Positions 1-7,961 are shown, counted from the stretch's first letter. The stretch: DNA of 18,175 nucleotides from Thermoanaerobaculales bacterium (GCA_025456385.1 JALOKS010000012.1:1-18175); one strand, 5' to 3'. Numbers and translations: made by a program. The notes: generated from the letters alone by a model not told the origin.

Positions 1-1701
1 TTCCTGATCGGTCTCGAGCTGCAGCCGACCCTGCTGTGGCGCCTGCGGGGCTCGATCCTCGGCCTCGGGGGCCTGCAGGTCGTCGCGACCACCGTGCTGC
101 TGAGCGGCGTCGCGGTCGCGGTCGGCCTGGACTGGCGGAGCGCTGCGGCGGTCGGCCTCATCCTGTCGCTGTCGTCGACGGCGATCGTGATGCAGACCCT
201 GGAGGAGAAGGGCCTGGTCAAGACCGACGGCGGGCGCAGCTCCTTCGCGGTGCTGCTCTTCCAGGACCTGGCGGTGATCCCGATGCTGGCCCTGCTGCCC
301 CTGCTCGCGGTCGGCCGGCAGGGGGCGACGGGCGACGCCGGAGGGCACGCCGGGTCGTGGGTCGAGGGCCTACCGGGCTGGGGAGCGGCGCTGGTAGTCG
401 CGGGCGCGGTGGCGGCGATCGTGCTCGCCGGCCGCTTTCTCGTCCGGCCGGCGTTCCGGTTCATCGCCCGGGCCAGGGTCCCGGAGATCTTCACGGCCGC
501 GGCCCTGCTCCTGGTGATCGGCATCGCACTGCTGATGTCCAAGGTCGGCCTCAGCCCCGCGCTCGGCACCTTCCTCGCCGGCGTCGTGCTGGCCACCTCC
601 GAGTACCGGCACGAGCTCGAGGGCGACATCGCTCCCTTCAAGGGCCTGCTCCTCGGGCTGTTCTTCATCGCCGTCGGCGCGGGGATCGACTTCGCGCAGG
701 TCGTGAGCCGTCCGCTGCTGATCGGCGCGCTGGTCTTCGGCCTGATGAGCCTCAAGGCCGTGGTCCTGGCCGCGCTCGGTCGGGCGTTCCGCCTGGCCCG
801 CGACCAGAACCTGCTCTTCTCCTTCGCGCTCTCGCAGGCGGGAGAGTTCGCGTTCGTGCTCTTCTCGTTCGCGACCCAGCAGGGTGTCCTGCCGCTCGAG
901 CTGACCACGCCCCTGGTCGCGACCGTCGCCCTGACGATGGCGATCACGCCGCTGGTCATGCTCGTCAACGAGCGCCTCGTGCAGCCGCGCTTCGGGACCC
1001 GCGAGCGGCCCGTGGGCGAGCCCGACGCCATCGACGAGGCGCACCCCGTGATCATCGCCGGCTACGGCAGGGTGGGGACCGTCGTCGGCCGGCTGCTGCG
1101 CGCGAGCGGCATCGGGACCACGGTGCTCGAGATCGACTCCGACCAGGTGGACATGCTGCGGCGCCTCGGCCACAAGGTCTTCTACGGCGACGCCTCGCGC
1201 CTCGACCTGCTGCGCGCTGCGGGCGCCGGCTCGGCGCGGGTCCTGGTGATCGCCCTCGACGATCCGGAGCGCATCCTCGAGCTTGCCGAGACCGCCCGCA
1301 AGCACTTCCCGCAGCTCACGATCCTGAGCCGCGCGCTCGGACGGACCCACGCCTACGAGCTGCTCGAGAGCGGCTTCGACCGCATCTACCGGGAGACCCT
1401 CGACAGCTCGATCACGATCGGCGTCGACGTCCTCAAGGAGCTCGGCATGCCGGCCTTCGAGGCGTTGCGACGCGCCCGCCGCTTCCGTCGCCACGACGAG
1501 GCCGTGCTGCGCGAGCTCGCCGGGCAGCGGACCGATCAGGCGGCCTACATCCACCTCGCCCGCCAGCAGGCCGAGGCCCTCGAGCTGGTGATGGCGAGCG
1601 ACCCCACCGACCTGGGTCAGCTCATCGACCAGGCCTGGGACTCGGACGCATTGCGGCGCGAGGCCGGTCCCGAGCGGCCTCCGGGCCGGGTCACGGAGTG
1701 A
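1..1701 (+). CDS. Kef-type monovalent cation:proton antiporter (CPA2) with RCK/TrkA-N domain, 5' truncated by window edge
   Basis: The gene is already open at base 1 in frame 1 and ends at TGA 1699-1701, giving 566 visible residues. The first codons read FLIGLELQPTLLW, which matches the stretch about 70 residues into KefB/KefC, so the true start lies outside the window. The membrane part (visible residues 1 to about 325) carries the CPA2 signatures SSTAIVMQ and LLFQDLAVIP, with the conserved Asp at visible residue 89. A cytoplasmic Rossmann-type TrkA-N/RCK domain starts near residue 348 with HPVIIAGYGRVG (GxGxxG) and runs to about 465. A charged tail follows. Family members sit in the inner membrane and exchange K+ (or Na+) for H+; Kef proteins are gated by glutathione adducts and nucleotides. 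Gating ligand and ion preference cannot be read here. The gene converges on the next one with 49 bases between. Confidence 0.93.
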   Translation, partial: FLIGLELQPTLLWRLRGSILGLGGLQVVATTVLLSGVAVAVGLDWRSAAAVGLILSLSSTAIVMQTLEEKGLVKTDGGRSSFAVLLFQDLAVIPMLALLPLLAVGRQGATGDAGGHAGSWVEGLPGWGAALVVAGAVAAIVLAGRFLVRPAFRFIARARVPEIFTAAALLLVIGIALLMSKVGLSPALGTFLAGVVLATSEYRHELEGDIAPFKGLLLGLFFIAVGAGIDFAQVVSRPLLIGALVFGLMSLKAVVLAALGRAFRLARDQNLLFSFALSQAGEFAFVLFSFATQQGVLPLELTTPLVATVALTMAITPLVMLVNERLVQPRFGTRERPVGEPDAIDEAHPVIIAGYGRVGTVVGRLLRASGIGTTVLEIDSDQVDMLRRLGHKVFYGDASRLDLLRAAGAGSARVLVIALDDPERILELAETARKHFPQLTILSRALGRTHAYELLESGFDRIYRETLDSSITIGVDVLKELGMPAFEALRRARRFRRHDEAVLRELAGQRTDQAAYIHLARQQAEALELVMASDPTDLGQLIDQAWDSDALRREAGPERPPGRVTE

Positions 1702-1750
1702 CCGCCCCGACGGCTGCCGCGCCGGCGCTGCAGATCCGTCCCCTCGCGCC

Positions 1751-2311
1751 TCAGGCCGGCCACAGCCAGCCGAAGACTCCGCCCGTGAGCAGCCCGTAGA
1801 CGAGGCCGTCGAAGCTGTGCTTGAGCACCATGCTCCAGGGCTTCATCTTCCAGATGCCGTCGGAGAGGTGGGCGAGGGCGAAGGCCATGAAGGCCGTGCA
1901 GCCAGCGACCCGGAAGACCTGCAGGTAGGGGGTGCCGGCGGCGAGGGTCCGGCTGGCGATGTAGGCGACGAAGAGGCCGACCAGCAGGCAGTAGGCGAAC
2001 CACAGCGCGAGCGCGGGGCCCATCGTCGGCGGTCCGCTCGGGTTGACGTTCATGGTGCCCACCGGGCCGCGCTCGAACTTCTCCACCATGGCGGGCGTCG
2101 AGCACTCTTTCGGGTCGCTGGCGTAGGGAAACATGTAGAAGCCCGGGCTCGGCCCGGCGGCGCCGAGCGCCGCGAGGACAGTATCCTCGTCGGGCAGCCG
2201 ACGGTACTCGCGGTTGTGGTACTTCAGGGCCATGTGGAGGATCGAGCTGGCGACGAACACCACCACCGCGGCGAGCAGGATCGGGAGCCAGAGGGCGCCG
2301 AGACTGACCAT
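1751..2311 (-). CDS. Conserved membrane protein of unknown function, four predicted helices
   Basis: This 186-residue protein has hydrophobic segments at about 8-28, 99-120, 130-150 and 166-184. The soluble stretch between the first two helices (about 30-97) contains the acidic PDEDTVLAAL and the unusual NVNPSGPPTMGP just before helix 2. It ends in the aromatic GWLWPA. From memory, similar proteins of this size and layout occur as conserved hypotheticals in Acidobacteriota and other phyla, but I know no assigned function and propose none. The ATG is supported by GGAGG five bases upstream. A candidate promoter (TGGACG, 17 bases, TATAAG) lies about 45-70 bases upstream. The gene is divergent from the S9 peptidase and convergent with the Kef-type gene. 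Confidence 0.85.
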   Translation of the reverse strand: MVSLGALWLPILLAAVVVFVASSILHMALKYHNREYRRLPDEDTVLAALGAAGPSPGFYMFPYASDPKECSTPAMVEKFERGPVGTMNVNPSGPPTMGPALALWFAYCLLVGLFVAYIASRTLAAGTPYLQVFRVAGCTAFMAFALAHLSDGIWKMKPWSMVLKHSFDGLVYGLLTGGVFGWLWPA

Positions 2312-2354
2312 GGGTGCCTCCGTTCTGTGACTCGTTCTCGATGACTGGCCCCAG

Positions 2355-2383
2355 CTTATAGCAGCCCGCGCCGACAGCGTCCA
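2355..2383 (-). promoter_or_regulatory. Candidate sigma-70 promoter for the four-helix membrane protein
   Basis: On the minus strand, TGGACG (2383-2378) is followed after exactly 17 bases by TATAAG (2360-2355). A TGC triplet directly before TATAAG gives an extended -10. The -10 lies 44 bases upstream of the start codon. The site was found by eye and is not tested. Confidence 0.4.
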
Positions 2384-2439
2384 GTAGAATCCCGGGGCGC
2401 GCGGGGATTCGAGATTCTGAACCAGACGGGGGGGGTGTC

Positions 2440-4569
2440 ATGGCGCAGAGCTTCGGGTGGAGTCGCGTCGGATCGGTCGCGACGGCGGCGCTTCTGGCCG
2501 CTGCGGGTTTTGTCGGCGAGGGCTTCGCGGTGGGCCTCGGCTTCGAGCAGCTGGCCGCCCTGCGGGCGGTGCGCGAGGCGGCGATCTCCCCCGACGGCAG
2601 CCAGATCGCCTACGCCCTCGAGGTGCCGCGGCGGCCCGGCGTCGACCCGGACGGCCCGGCCTGGCGCGAGCTGCACGTCGTCGCTGCGGCCGGCGGCCAG
2701 GCCCGGGTCTACGTCGGCGGCGAGGTCAAGGTGTCGACGATCCGCTTCTCGCCCGACGGCCGCCTGATCACCTACCTCGCGGCCCGCGGCGACGATGAGC
2801 ACGCCGCGCTGTGGGCGATCCCGCTCGCCGGCGGCGAGTCGCGGCGCCTGCTCGGCTTCACCACCGAGATCCGCGACTACCGCATCTCGCCGGACGGCGC
2901 GACCGTGGCCTTCGTCGCCGCCGAGCCGGAGGCCGAGGCGAGGACGAAGGCGCGCGAGGCCGGCTTCACGCAGGAGGTCTTCGAGGAGGACTGGGCGCCG
3001 GCAAGGGTCTGGCTGGCGCCGCTGCCGGCCTTCGCCCCGGCGGTGGCCGATCCCGCCGCGGCCGCCGGTCCTCCCGCCGAGCCGCGGGCGCTCGCGCTCG
3101 ACGGCTCCGCCTTCCATGTCCGCTGGAGCCCCGACGGCGCGCTCCTCGCGGTCGACCTCGCGCCGCGGCCCCTGGTCGACGACGAGTACATGCACCGCCG
3201 GGTGCACGTCGTCGAAGCCGCGACGGGCGCCGTCACGGCGCGCCTCGACAACCCCGGCAAGCTCGGCGAGTTCGCCTTCAGCCCGGACGGCCGCCACCTG
3301 GCGTTGATCTCGGCCGCCGACCGCAACGACCCCTCCGCCGGCCGCCTGCTGGTCGCGCCCGCCGGCGGCGGTCCGCTGCGCGACGTCCTGCCGGCGCTCG
3401 AGGGCGACGTCGTGGCCTTCGCCTGGCAGGACCCCGAGACGCTGATGTTCCTCGCCGACGAGGGCGAGGAGTCGCGTTTCGCGGAGGTCGACCTGGCGAG
3501 CGCCGCCGTGAAGACCCACGCGAGCTCGACGGGCAGCGGCGCGCTGCGCGCGCCGATCATGAGCGGCCTGAGCCTCGCCGCCGACGGCCGGCGCGCGGCC
3601 CTGGTCGGAGACTCGCCCTCCCACCCGGCCGAGGTCTTCGTCATGGGTCACGGCGATCCCGCACCGCGCCGCCTCGGCGACAGCAACCCCTGGCTCGCGG
3701 CGGTCGAGCTCGCGCCGCAGGAGGTCTTCGCGTACCAGGCGCGGGACGGGCTGCCGCTGCGCGGCGTGCTGCTGCGGCCCCTCGCGGCGCCCGCCGGTCC
3801 GGCGCCTCTCCTGCTGATGGTCCACGGCGGGCCCGAGGCCCATCGCAGCAACGGCTGGCTGAGCTCGTACGGCGCACCGGCGCAGATCGCGGCGGCGGGC
3901 GGCTACGCGGTGTACTTCCCGAACTACCGCGGCAGCACCGGTCGCGGCGTCGCCTTCTCGAAGCTCGGCCAGGGCGATGCGGCGGGAGCCGAGTTCGACG
4001 ACCTGGTGGATGCGGTCGACGCGCTGATCGCAGCCGGCGTCGCCGACCGCGACCGGGTCGGGATCACCGGCGGCTCCTACGGAGGCTACGCCACCGCCTG
4101 GTGCGCGACGCGCCACAGCGAGCGCTTCAGGGCCGGGGTGATGTTCGTCGGCATCTCGAACGAGATCTCCAAGGGCCTCACCACCGAGATCCCGGTCGAG
4201 GACCGCGAGGTGCACACCCTCGCCGACCCCTGGACGAAGTGGCAGTTCCGCCTCGAGCGGAGCCCGATCTTCCACGCCGAGAAGTCCCGGACCGCCCTTC
4301 TGATCGCCGGCGGCACCGCCGACACCCGCGTGCACCCCGCGCAGAGCCTGCAGCTCTACCGCGCCCTCAAATTGCTCGGCAGGGCGCCGGTGCGCTACGT
4401 GCGCTACCCGGGCGAGGGCCACGGCAACGCCCGCGCCGCCTCGCGCGACGACTACGCGCGGCGGCTGATGCGCTGGATGGACCACTTCGTCAAGGAGGGC
4501 CGGCCCGGTCTGCCGCCGTGGGAGCTCGGGACCGGGCCCGCCGCGGCGTCGCCCCCGGACGAGGGCTGA
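2440..4569 (+). CDS. Exported S9-family (prolyl oligopeptidase/acylaminoacyl-peptidase type) serine peptidase
   Basis: This 709-residue protein has an N-terminal signal-like segment (about 1-30, possible cleavage after GFA). A beta-propeller of TolB/WD40-like repeats follows, marked by recurring SPDG motifs (ISPDGSQIAY, FSPDGRLITYLA, ISPDGATVAF, WSPDGALLAV, FSPDGRHLALI). The C-terminal alpha/beta-hydrolase domain begins near residue 425. The oxyanion-hole HGGP motif and the nucleophile motif GGSYGGY are present. Inferred triad: Ser546, Asp628 (in GGTADTR) and His661 (in GEGHGN). The family cleaves short peptides; the propeller restricts access to the active site. A periplasmic role in peptide degradation is inferred. 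A run of G bases ending about five bases before the ATG is the likely ribosome site. The stop codon is separated from the stop of the convergent fabH gene by one base. Confidence 0.93.
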   Translation: MAQSFGWSRVGSVATAALLAAAGFVGEGFAVGLGFEQLAALRAVREAAISPDGSQIAYALEVPRRPGVDPDGPAWRELHVVAAAGGQARVYVGGEVKVSTIRFSPDGRLITYLAARGDDEHAALWAIPLAGGESRRLLGFTTEIRDYRISPDGATVAFVAAEPEAEARTKAREAGFTQEVFEEDWAPARVWLAPLPAFAPAVADPAAAAGPPAEPRALALDGSAFHVRWSPDGALLAVDLAPRPLVDDEYMHRRVHVVEAATGAVTARLDNPGKLGEFAFSPDGRHLALISAADRNDPSAGRLLVAPAGGGPLRDVLPALEGDVVAFAWQDPETLMFLADEGEESRFAEVDLASAAVKTHASSTGSGALRAPIMSGLSLAADGRRAALVGDSPSHPAEVFVMGHGDPAPRRLGDSNPWLAAVELAPQEVFAYQARDGLPLRGVLLRPLAAPAGPAPLLLMVHGGPEAHRSNGWLSSYGAPAQIAAAGGYAVYFPNYRGSTGRGVAFSKLGQGDAAGAEFDDLVDAVDALIAAGVADRDRVGITGGSYGGYATAWCATRHSERFRAGVMFVGISNEISKGLTTEIPVEDREVHTLADPWTKWQFRLERSPIFHAEKSRTALLIAGGTADTRVHPAQSLQLYRALKLLGRAPVRYVRYPGEGHGNARAASRDDYARRLMRWMDHFVKEGRPGLPPWELGTGPAAASPPDEG

Positions 4570-4570
4570 G

Positions 4571-5560
4571 TCAGAAACGCAGCAGCGCCGCCGCCCAGTG
4601 GAAGCCGGCGCCGAAGGCGGTGAGCAGGACCAGGTCGCCGGACCTGATGCGCCCCTGCGCTCGGGCCTCCCAGAGGGCGAGCGGAACCGACGCCGAGCCG
4701 GTGTTGCCGTAGTGCTGGACGTTGACGAACATCGTCTCGTCGCCGACCCCGAGGTTCTTCTGCACGGCCTTGATGATGCGCAGGTTGGCCTGGTGGGGGA
4801 CCACCAGGGCGAGCTCGCCGACCGCGACCCCGGCATCCTCGAGCACCTGGCGGGAGGCGGCGCTCATGCGGTTGACGGCCTCCTTGAAGACCTCGCGGCC
4901 GTTCATGACGATGTTCTGGTGCTCGCGCCGGCTGACCGCCTCCTCGGTCACCGGCCGCCGGGTGCCGCCGGTCTCCAGACAGAGGATCGCCGAACGGCTG
5001 CCGTCGGTGCCGGCCGTGCAGGCGAGCACCTCGGCCAGCGGCTCCCCGGGGCCGATCACCGCCGCCCCGGCGGCGTCGCCGAAGAGCACACAGGTCGCGC
5101 GGTCGCTCCAGTCCATGATCCGGGTCAGCAGCTCGACCCCGACGAGCAGCACGCACCGGTTGCCGACCGCGGCCCGCGAGCGGGCGATGTCGAGGCCGAA
5201 GACGAAGCCTGCGCAGCCGCTGCCCGCCATGTCGAAGGCCGGCACCTCGCGGGCGCCGAGCCGCGTCTGCAGGTAGGAGGCGGTGTCGGGCAGGAAGACC
5301 TCGGGGGTGTCGGTGGCGACGATGATCTCGTCGATCGCATCGACGCCGAGGCCGGCGTCCTCGAGGGCGCGCCGCGCCGCGGCCTCGGCGAGATCGACGG
5401 TGGACTGCGCGGGATCCGCGATCCGCCGCGTCGAGATTCCGGTGCGGCTGTGGATCCACTCGTCGGTGGTGTCGACCCACGCCGCCCACTCGCTGTTGCG
5501 CATGACCCGCTCGGGCACGTAGGCGCCGAGCCCCAGGATGCCGGTCCGAGCTCGTTTCAT
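4571..5560 (-). CDS. fabH: Beta-ketoacyl-ACP synthase III (FabH)
   Basis: The enzyme condenses an acyl-CoA, usually acetyl-CoA, with malonyl-ACP to start fatty-acid synthesis in the cytoplasm. The 329-residue length is normal for FabH. The thiolase-fold catalytic triad is complete: Cys116 in AGSGCAGF, His256 in VVPHQANLRII and Asn286 in YGNTGSASVP. The N-terminal DEWIHSRTGIS and GDAAGAAV are also FabH-typical. The ATG is preceded by GGAGGG ten bases upstream. The gene is alone: no fabD, fabG, acpP or plsX lies nearby, so it may be a second copy or a variant with a different primer preference, such as branched acyl-CoA. That cannot be decided from sequence alone. A candidate promoter lies just upstream in a small AT-rich island. 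Confidence 0.95.
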   Translation of the reverse strand: MKRARTGILGLGAYVPERVMRNSEWAAWVDTTDEWIHSRTGISTRRIADPAQSTVDLAEAAARRALEDAGLGVDAIDEIIVATDTPEVFLPDTASYLQTRLGAREVPAFDMAGSGCAGFVFGLDIARSRAAVGNRCVLLVGVELLTRIMDWSDRATCVLFGDAAGAAVIGPGEPLAEVLACTAGTDGSRSAILCLETGGTRRPVTEEAVSRREHQNIVMNGREVFKEAVNRMSAASRQVLEDAGVAVGELALVVPHQANLRIIKAVQKNLGVGDETMFVNVQHYGNTGSASVPLALWEARAQGRIRSGDLVLLTAFGAGFHWAAALLRF

Positions 5561-5586
5561 CGACCGCGGTCCCTCCAGCGGCCGGG

Positions 5587-5614
5587 AGTGTACAGCGAAT
5601 TGATCTCAAGACAA
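5587..5614 (-). promoter_or_regulatory. Candidate promoter for fabH
   Basis: On the minus strand TTGTCT (5614-5609), a 16-base spacer and TACACT (5592-5587) sit 27 bases upstream of the fabH start. The stretch is distinctly AT-richer than its surroundings, as expected for a promoter in a GC-rich genome. It was found by eye; the -35 matches consensus at four of six positions. Confidence 0.38.
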
Positions 5615-5669
5615 AGGACATCGCGAGCCCCCTGGCGCGGGCGATCCCGGCGGCGTAGAGTCACCGCTC

Positions 5670-6566
5670 ATGGCGGCTCCCGGCCCTCTCCTCAAAGCGG
5701 CGACCGTCGCCCTCCTGGTCGCGGTCTGGGGCACGACCTGGGCGGCAATCCGCATCTCGCTCCGCGGCTTTCCGCCCCTGACCGGAGTCGCGATCCGCTT
5801 CGCGATCGCCGGCGGGCTGCTGCTCGTGGTCGCGCGCGCGATGGGCACCCCGTTGGCGCCGATCCACCGCGGCGAGCGCTGGCTGCGCCTCCTGCACGCC
5901 CTGTGCTCGTTCTGCATCTCCTACGGAGTTGTCTTCTGGGCCGAGCAGTGGGTGCCGTCTGGCCTGGCATCGGTGCTGTTCGCCGCCTTTCCGCTGCTGG
6001 TCGTCGTTCTCGGCCACTTCACGCTCCCCAGCGAGCGCATGACGGCCCCGGTCGTCGCCGGCACCCTGCTCGGCTTCGCCGGCATCGCCACGATCTTCGC
6101 CGAGGACTTCGACCTGCTCGGCGGCGAGCAGGTGCTGAGGGCGGCGCTGGTTCTGCTCGTGGCGCCCCTGGCCTCCGCGGTGGCCGTGATCGCGGTCAAG
6201 AGGTGGGGCCACGGCATCCACAAGGTGCCCTTCAACGCGAGCGCGATGGTGAGTGGCGCGGCCGTGATGGCTGGTGTCGCCGCTGCCGCCGAGCATGGTC
6301 GGCCCGTCGAGCCCGGAACCTGGCCGGTCCTCGCCCTGATCTATCTGGCGGTCGCGGGCACCGCCCTCACGTTTCCGCTCTACTTCTGGCTCCTCGAGCA
6401 CATGCGCGCACGAGATCTCGCCCTCATCAACTTCGGCACTCCGGTCGTGGCGCTCTGCCTCGGGGTCGCCTTCCTCGGTGAGCCGCTGGGCACGAGGGTG
6501 CTCGTCGGCTCCGCCCTGGTGCTCGCCGGCGTGGTCCTGGCCACGCGGACCTCGCGGCCGGACTGA
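5670..6566 (+). CDS. EamA/DMT-superfamily transporter (ten-helix drug/metabolite permease type)
   Basis: This 298-residue protein is almost entirely hydrophobic. It shows the two tandem EamA repeats (about 10-143 and 155-293), each of five helices. The first helix contains VWGTTWAAIRIS and the second repeat ends with the characteristic FLGEPLG at about 268-274. EamA proteins export amino acids, metabolites or drugs across the inner membrane, but substrate cannot be assigned. No clear Shine-Dalgarno site precedes the ATG. A TAGAGT hexamer only nine bases upstream (5656-5661) would give a nearly leaderless transcript if it is a real -10, which is speculative. It is divergent from fabH. The peroxidase gene follows on the same strand after 77 bases and could be co-transcribed. 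Confidence 0.9.
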   Translation: MAAPGPLLKAATVALLVAVWGTTWAAIRISLRGFPPLTGVAIRFAIAGGLLLVVARAMGTPLAPIHRGERWLRLLHALCSFCISYGVVFWAEQWVPSGLASVLFAAFPLLVVVLGHFTLPSERMTAPVVAGTLLGFAGIATIFAEDFDLLGGEQVLRAALVLLVAPLASAVAVIAVKRWGHGIHKVPFNASAMVSGAAVMAGVAAAAEHGRPVEPGTWPVLALIYLAVAGTALTFPLYFWLLEHMRARDLALINFGTPVVALCLGVAFLGEPLGTRVLVGSALVLAGVVLATRTSRPD

Positions 6567-6643
6567 ATCGGGCTCGAAGCCGGCAGCCGGTGGAATCTCC
6601 GGCGCGGCCGCGGCGTTGGGCCGCTGAGAGGGGGCACACCATC

Positions 6644-7255
6644 ATGCAGAATGTGTTGTCGTCGGCGGCGCTCGGAGGCATGGTGCTGGTTGCGGCGGCG
6701 TGCGGGGCTGCTGCCGACGGCGCCGCGAGGAGCTCGGAGCCGAAGACCACGAAGGACGGCGCGGCACGCGCTGTCATCGACCAGACGGTGCAGACCCTGC
6801 AGGGCGAGAGCCTCGACCTCGCCACCTTCCGCGGCCGGCCGATGCTGATCGTCAACACCGCCTCGCAGTGCGGCTACACGCCGCAGTACGCCGGCCTGCA
6901 AAAGCTCCATGAGACCTACGGCGAGCGGGGCCTGGTCGTGATCGGCTTCCCGTCGAACGACTTCGGCGGGCAGGAGCCGGGAACGGCGGAGGAGATCGCC
7001 AGCTTCTGCCGGCTCAACTACGGGGTGAGCTTCCCGATGATGGCCAAGGTCCGCACCAAGGGCCCCGAGCAGGACCCGGTCTATCGGACCCTGACCACCG
7101 AGACCGGGGAGGGCATCCGCGGCGAGATCAGGTGGAACTTCACCAAGTTCCTGATCGACCGCGACGGCCGGGTAGTGGCCCGCTTCGAGCCGGGCGTCGA
7201 GCCGACGGATCCGAAGCTGACCGCGGCGATCGAGGCCCTTCTGCCGGCGAGCTGA
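6644..7255 (+). CDS. Glutathione peroxidase-family thiol peroxidase, predicted exported lipoprotein
   Basis: The chosen start is the ATG at 6644 (203 residues), because GAGAGGGGG lies at ribosome-site distance and a hydrophobic leader begins there. An in-frame ATG at 6590 would put 18 charged residues in front of the leader. The leader (VLSSAALGGMVLVAAAC) ends at a lipobox-like Cys24. The catalytic domain has the peroxidatic Cys76 in NTASQCGYT, Gln110 in FGGQEPG and Trp164 in WNFTKFLIDRDG, plus a likely resolving Cys122 in FCRLNYG. These are standard for Cys-type, usually thioredoxin-dependent, peroxidases that reduce H2O2 and organic hydroperoxides. Export to the periplasm as a lipoprotein is inferred. 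The gene converges on a ferritin-like gene six bases away, giving an oxidative-stress and iron theme. Confidence 0.92.
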   Translation: MQNVLSSAALGGMVLVAAACGAAADGAARSSEPKTTKDGAARAVIDQTVQTLQGESLDLATFRGRPMLIVNTASQCGYTPQYAGLQKLHETYGERGLVVIGFPSNDFGGQEPGTAEEIASFCRLNYGVSFPMMAKVRTKGPEQDPVYRTLTTETGEGIRGEIRWNFTKFLIDRDGRVVARFEPGVEPTDPKLTAAIEALLPAS

Positions 7256-7261
7256 GCCCCG

Positions 7262-7783
7262 TCACCCCGCTTCGGGTCGGAAATCGGCGGTGTCGAACCA
7301 GGTACCGGAGCCGCTCACCAGGTCGAGCTCGGCCTGCACCACCGCGAGGTGGCCCTCCTCGATCTCGACGAAGCGCTCGAACAGGCGCTTGCCGTCGGCG
7401 TCGAGAGTGGCGACCATCTGCTTGTAGAAGACGCTGGTCTCGCGTTCCGCGTCGAGGGCCTTGTGCAGGCTCTCGAGCTCGACCCCGCCTCCTCCTCGGC
7501 TCCCGCCGCCGGCGAGGGTCGCGCGCAGGCGCGCGGCGCCGGCTTCGATGGCGGCCGGCGAGCCGAGCTGGCTGCCGAGCTCGTGGACCCTGATCGCGCC
7601 GCCGGCGCGCCACTCCTCGAGACGCTCGCGGAGGTAGCGGATGTGCCCCATCTCTTCCTCGCACAGGGTCGAGAAGACCCGGCGGGCGACCTCGTGCTCG
7701 CTGCTCGCCGCGGCCTCGGCGTAGATCGCGTGCACCCGGCTCTCGAACCTGATGGCGGTGACGATGGCCTGCTCGAGGTTCAC
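7262..7783 (-). CDS. Ferritin-like di-iron protein (rubrerythrin-type four-helix bundle, no rubredoxin domain)
   Basis: I chose the GTG at 7783 (173 residues). It follows a GGGGGGAG ribosome site, and a good -10 (CATAAT, 7816-7811) lies just upstream. An ATG at 7822 would add 13 residues but lies upstream of that -10 and has no ribosome site. The protein shows the duplicated di-iron pattern: Glu14, then Glu44-x2-His47 (EEEMGH), then Glu113, then Glu142-x2-His145 (EEGH). A Gly-rich linker (92-100) separates the halves. No CxxC rubredoxin domain is present. Rubrerythrin-like proteins reduce peroxide or store or sense iron in the cytoplasm. The exact reaction here is unknown. It is convergent with the peroxidase and divergent from the porin. 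Confidence 0.85.
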   Translation of the reverse strand: MNLEQAIVTAIRFESRVHAIYAEAAASSEHEVARRVFSTLCEEEMGHIRYLRERLEEWRAGGAIRVHELGSQLGSPAAIEAGAARLRATLAGGGSRGGGGVELESLHKALDAERETSVFYKQMVATLDADGKRLFERFVEIEEGHLAVVQAELDLVSGSGTWFDTADFRPEAG

Positions 7784-7810
7784 GGGCTCCCCCCTGAATC
7801 GTTCGCGGCG

Positions 7811-7816
7811 ATTATG
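7811..7816 (-). promoter_or_regulatory. Candidate -10 element of the ferritin-like gene
   Basis: CATAAT on the minus strand lies 28 bases before the GTG start. No convincing -35 was found at 16-18 bases. It is mainly useful as support for the shorter reading frame. Confidence 0.33.
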
Positions 7817-7898
7817 CCGCATCGTGCCGTGGGCGGGGGCCCTCGCGGAGGCGAGCGCGGCGCCAGGCGGCGGCCCCGCCCGGCCGGCCTGCCGCCGC

Positions 7899-7927
7899 TT
7901 GACTGCGCCTGTGTCTCAATCTACAAT
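7899..7927 (+). promoter_or_regulatory. Near-consensus sigma-70 promoter of the outer-membrane protein gene
   Basis: TTGACT (7899-7904), a spacer of exactly 17 bases, and TACAAT (7922-7927) match the housekeeping consensus at five of six positions in each hexamer. The -10 ends 34 bases before the porin ATG, leaving a leader of roughly 27 bases that contains AAGGAG. This is the best promoter in the window and suggests strong, constitutive expression. Confidence 0.75.
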
Positions 7928-7961
7928 CCAGGCAGAACCAGCTGCGTGCCAAGGAGTGATC

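Noticed and set aside
2356..4836. 826-residue open frame on the minus strand across the S9 peptidase gene
   Set aside because: It is antisense to a gene with a complete catalytic triad, and its translation is Arg/Gly/Asp/Glu-rich low-complexity sequence, typical of shadow frames at high GC.
4598..6481. 627-residue plus-strand frame spanning fabH and the EamA gene
   Set aside because: It crosses two genes on opposite strands and the divergent promoter region, and has no recognisable motif.
7752..7961. 70-residue N-terminal extension of the porin
   Set aside because: It would start upstream of the near-consensus promoter and hide the signal peptide; AAGGAG precedes the ATG at 7962.
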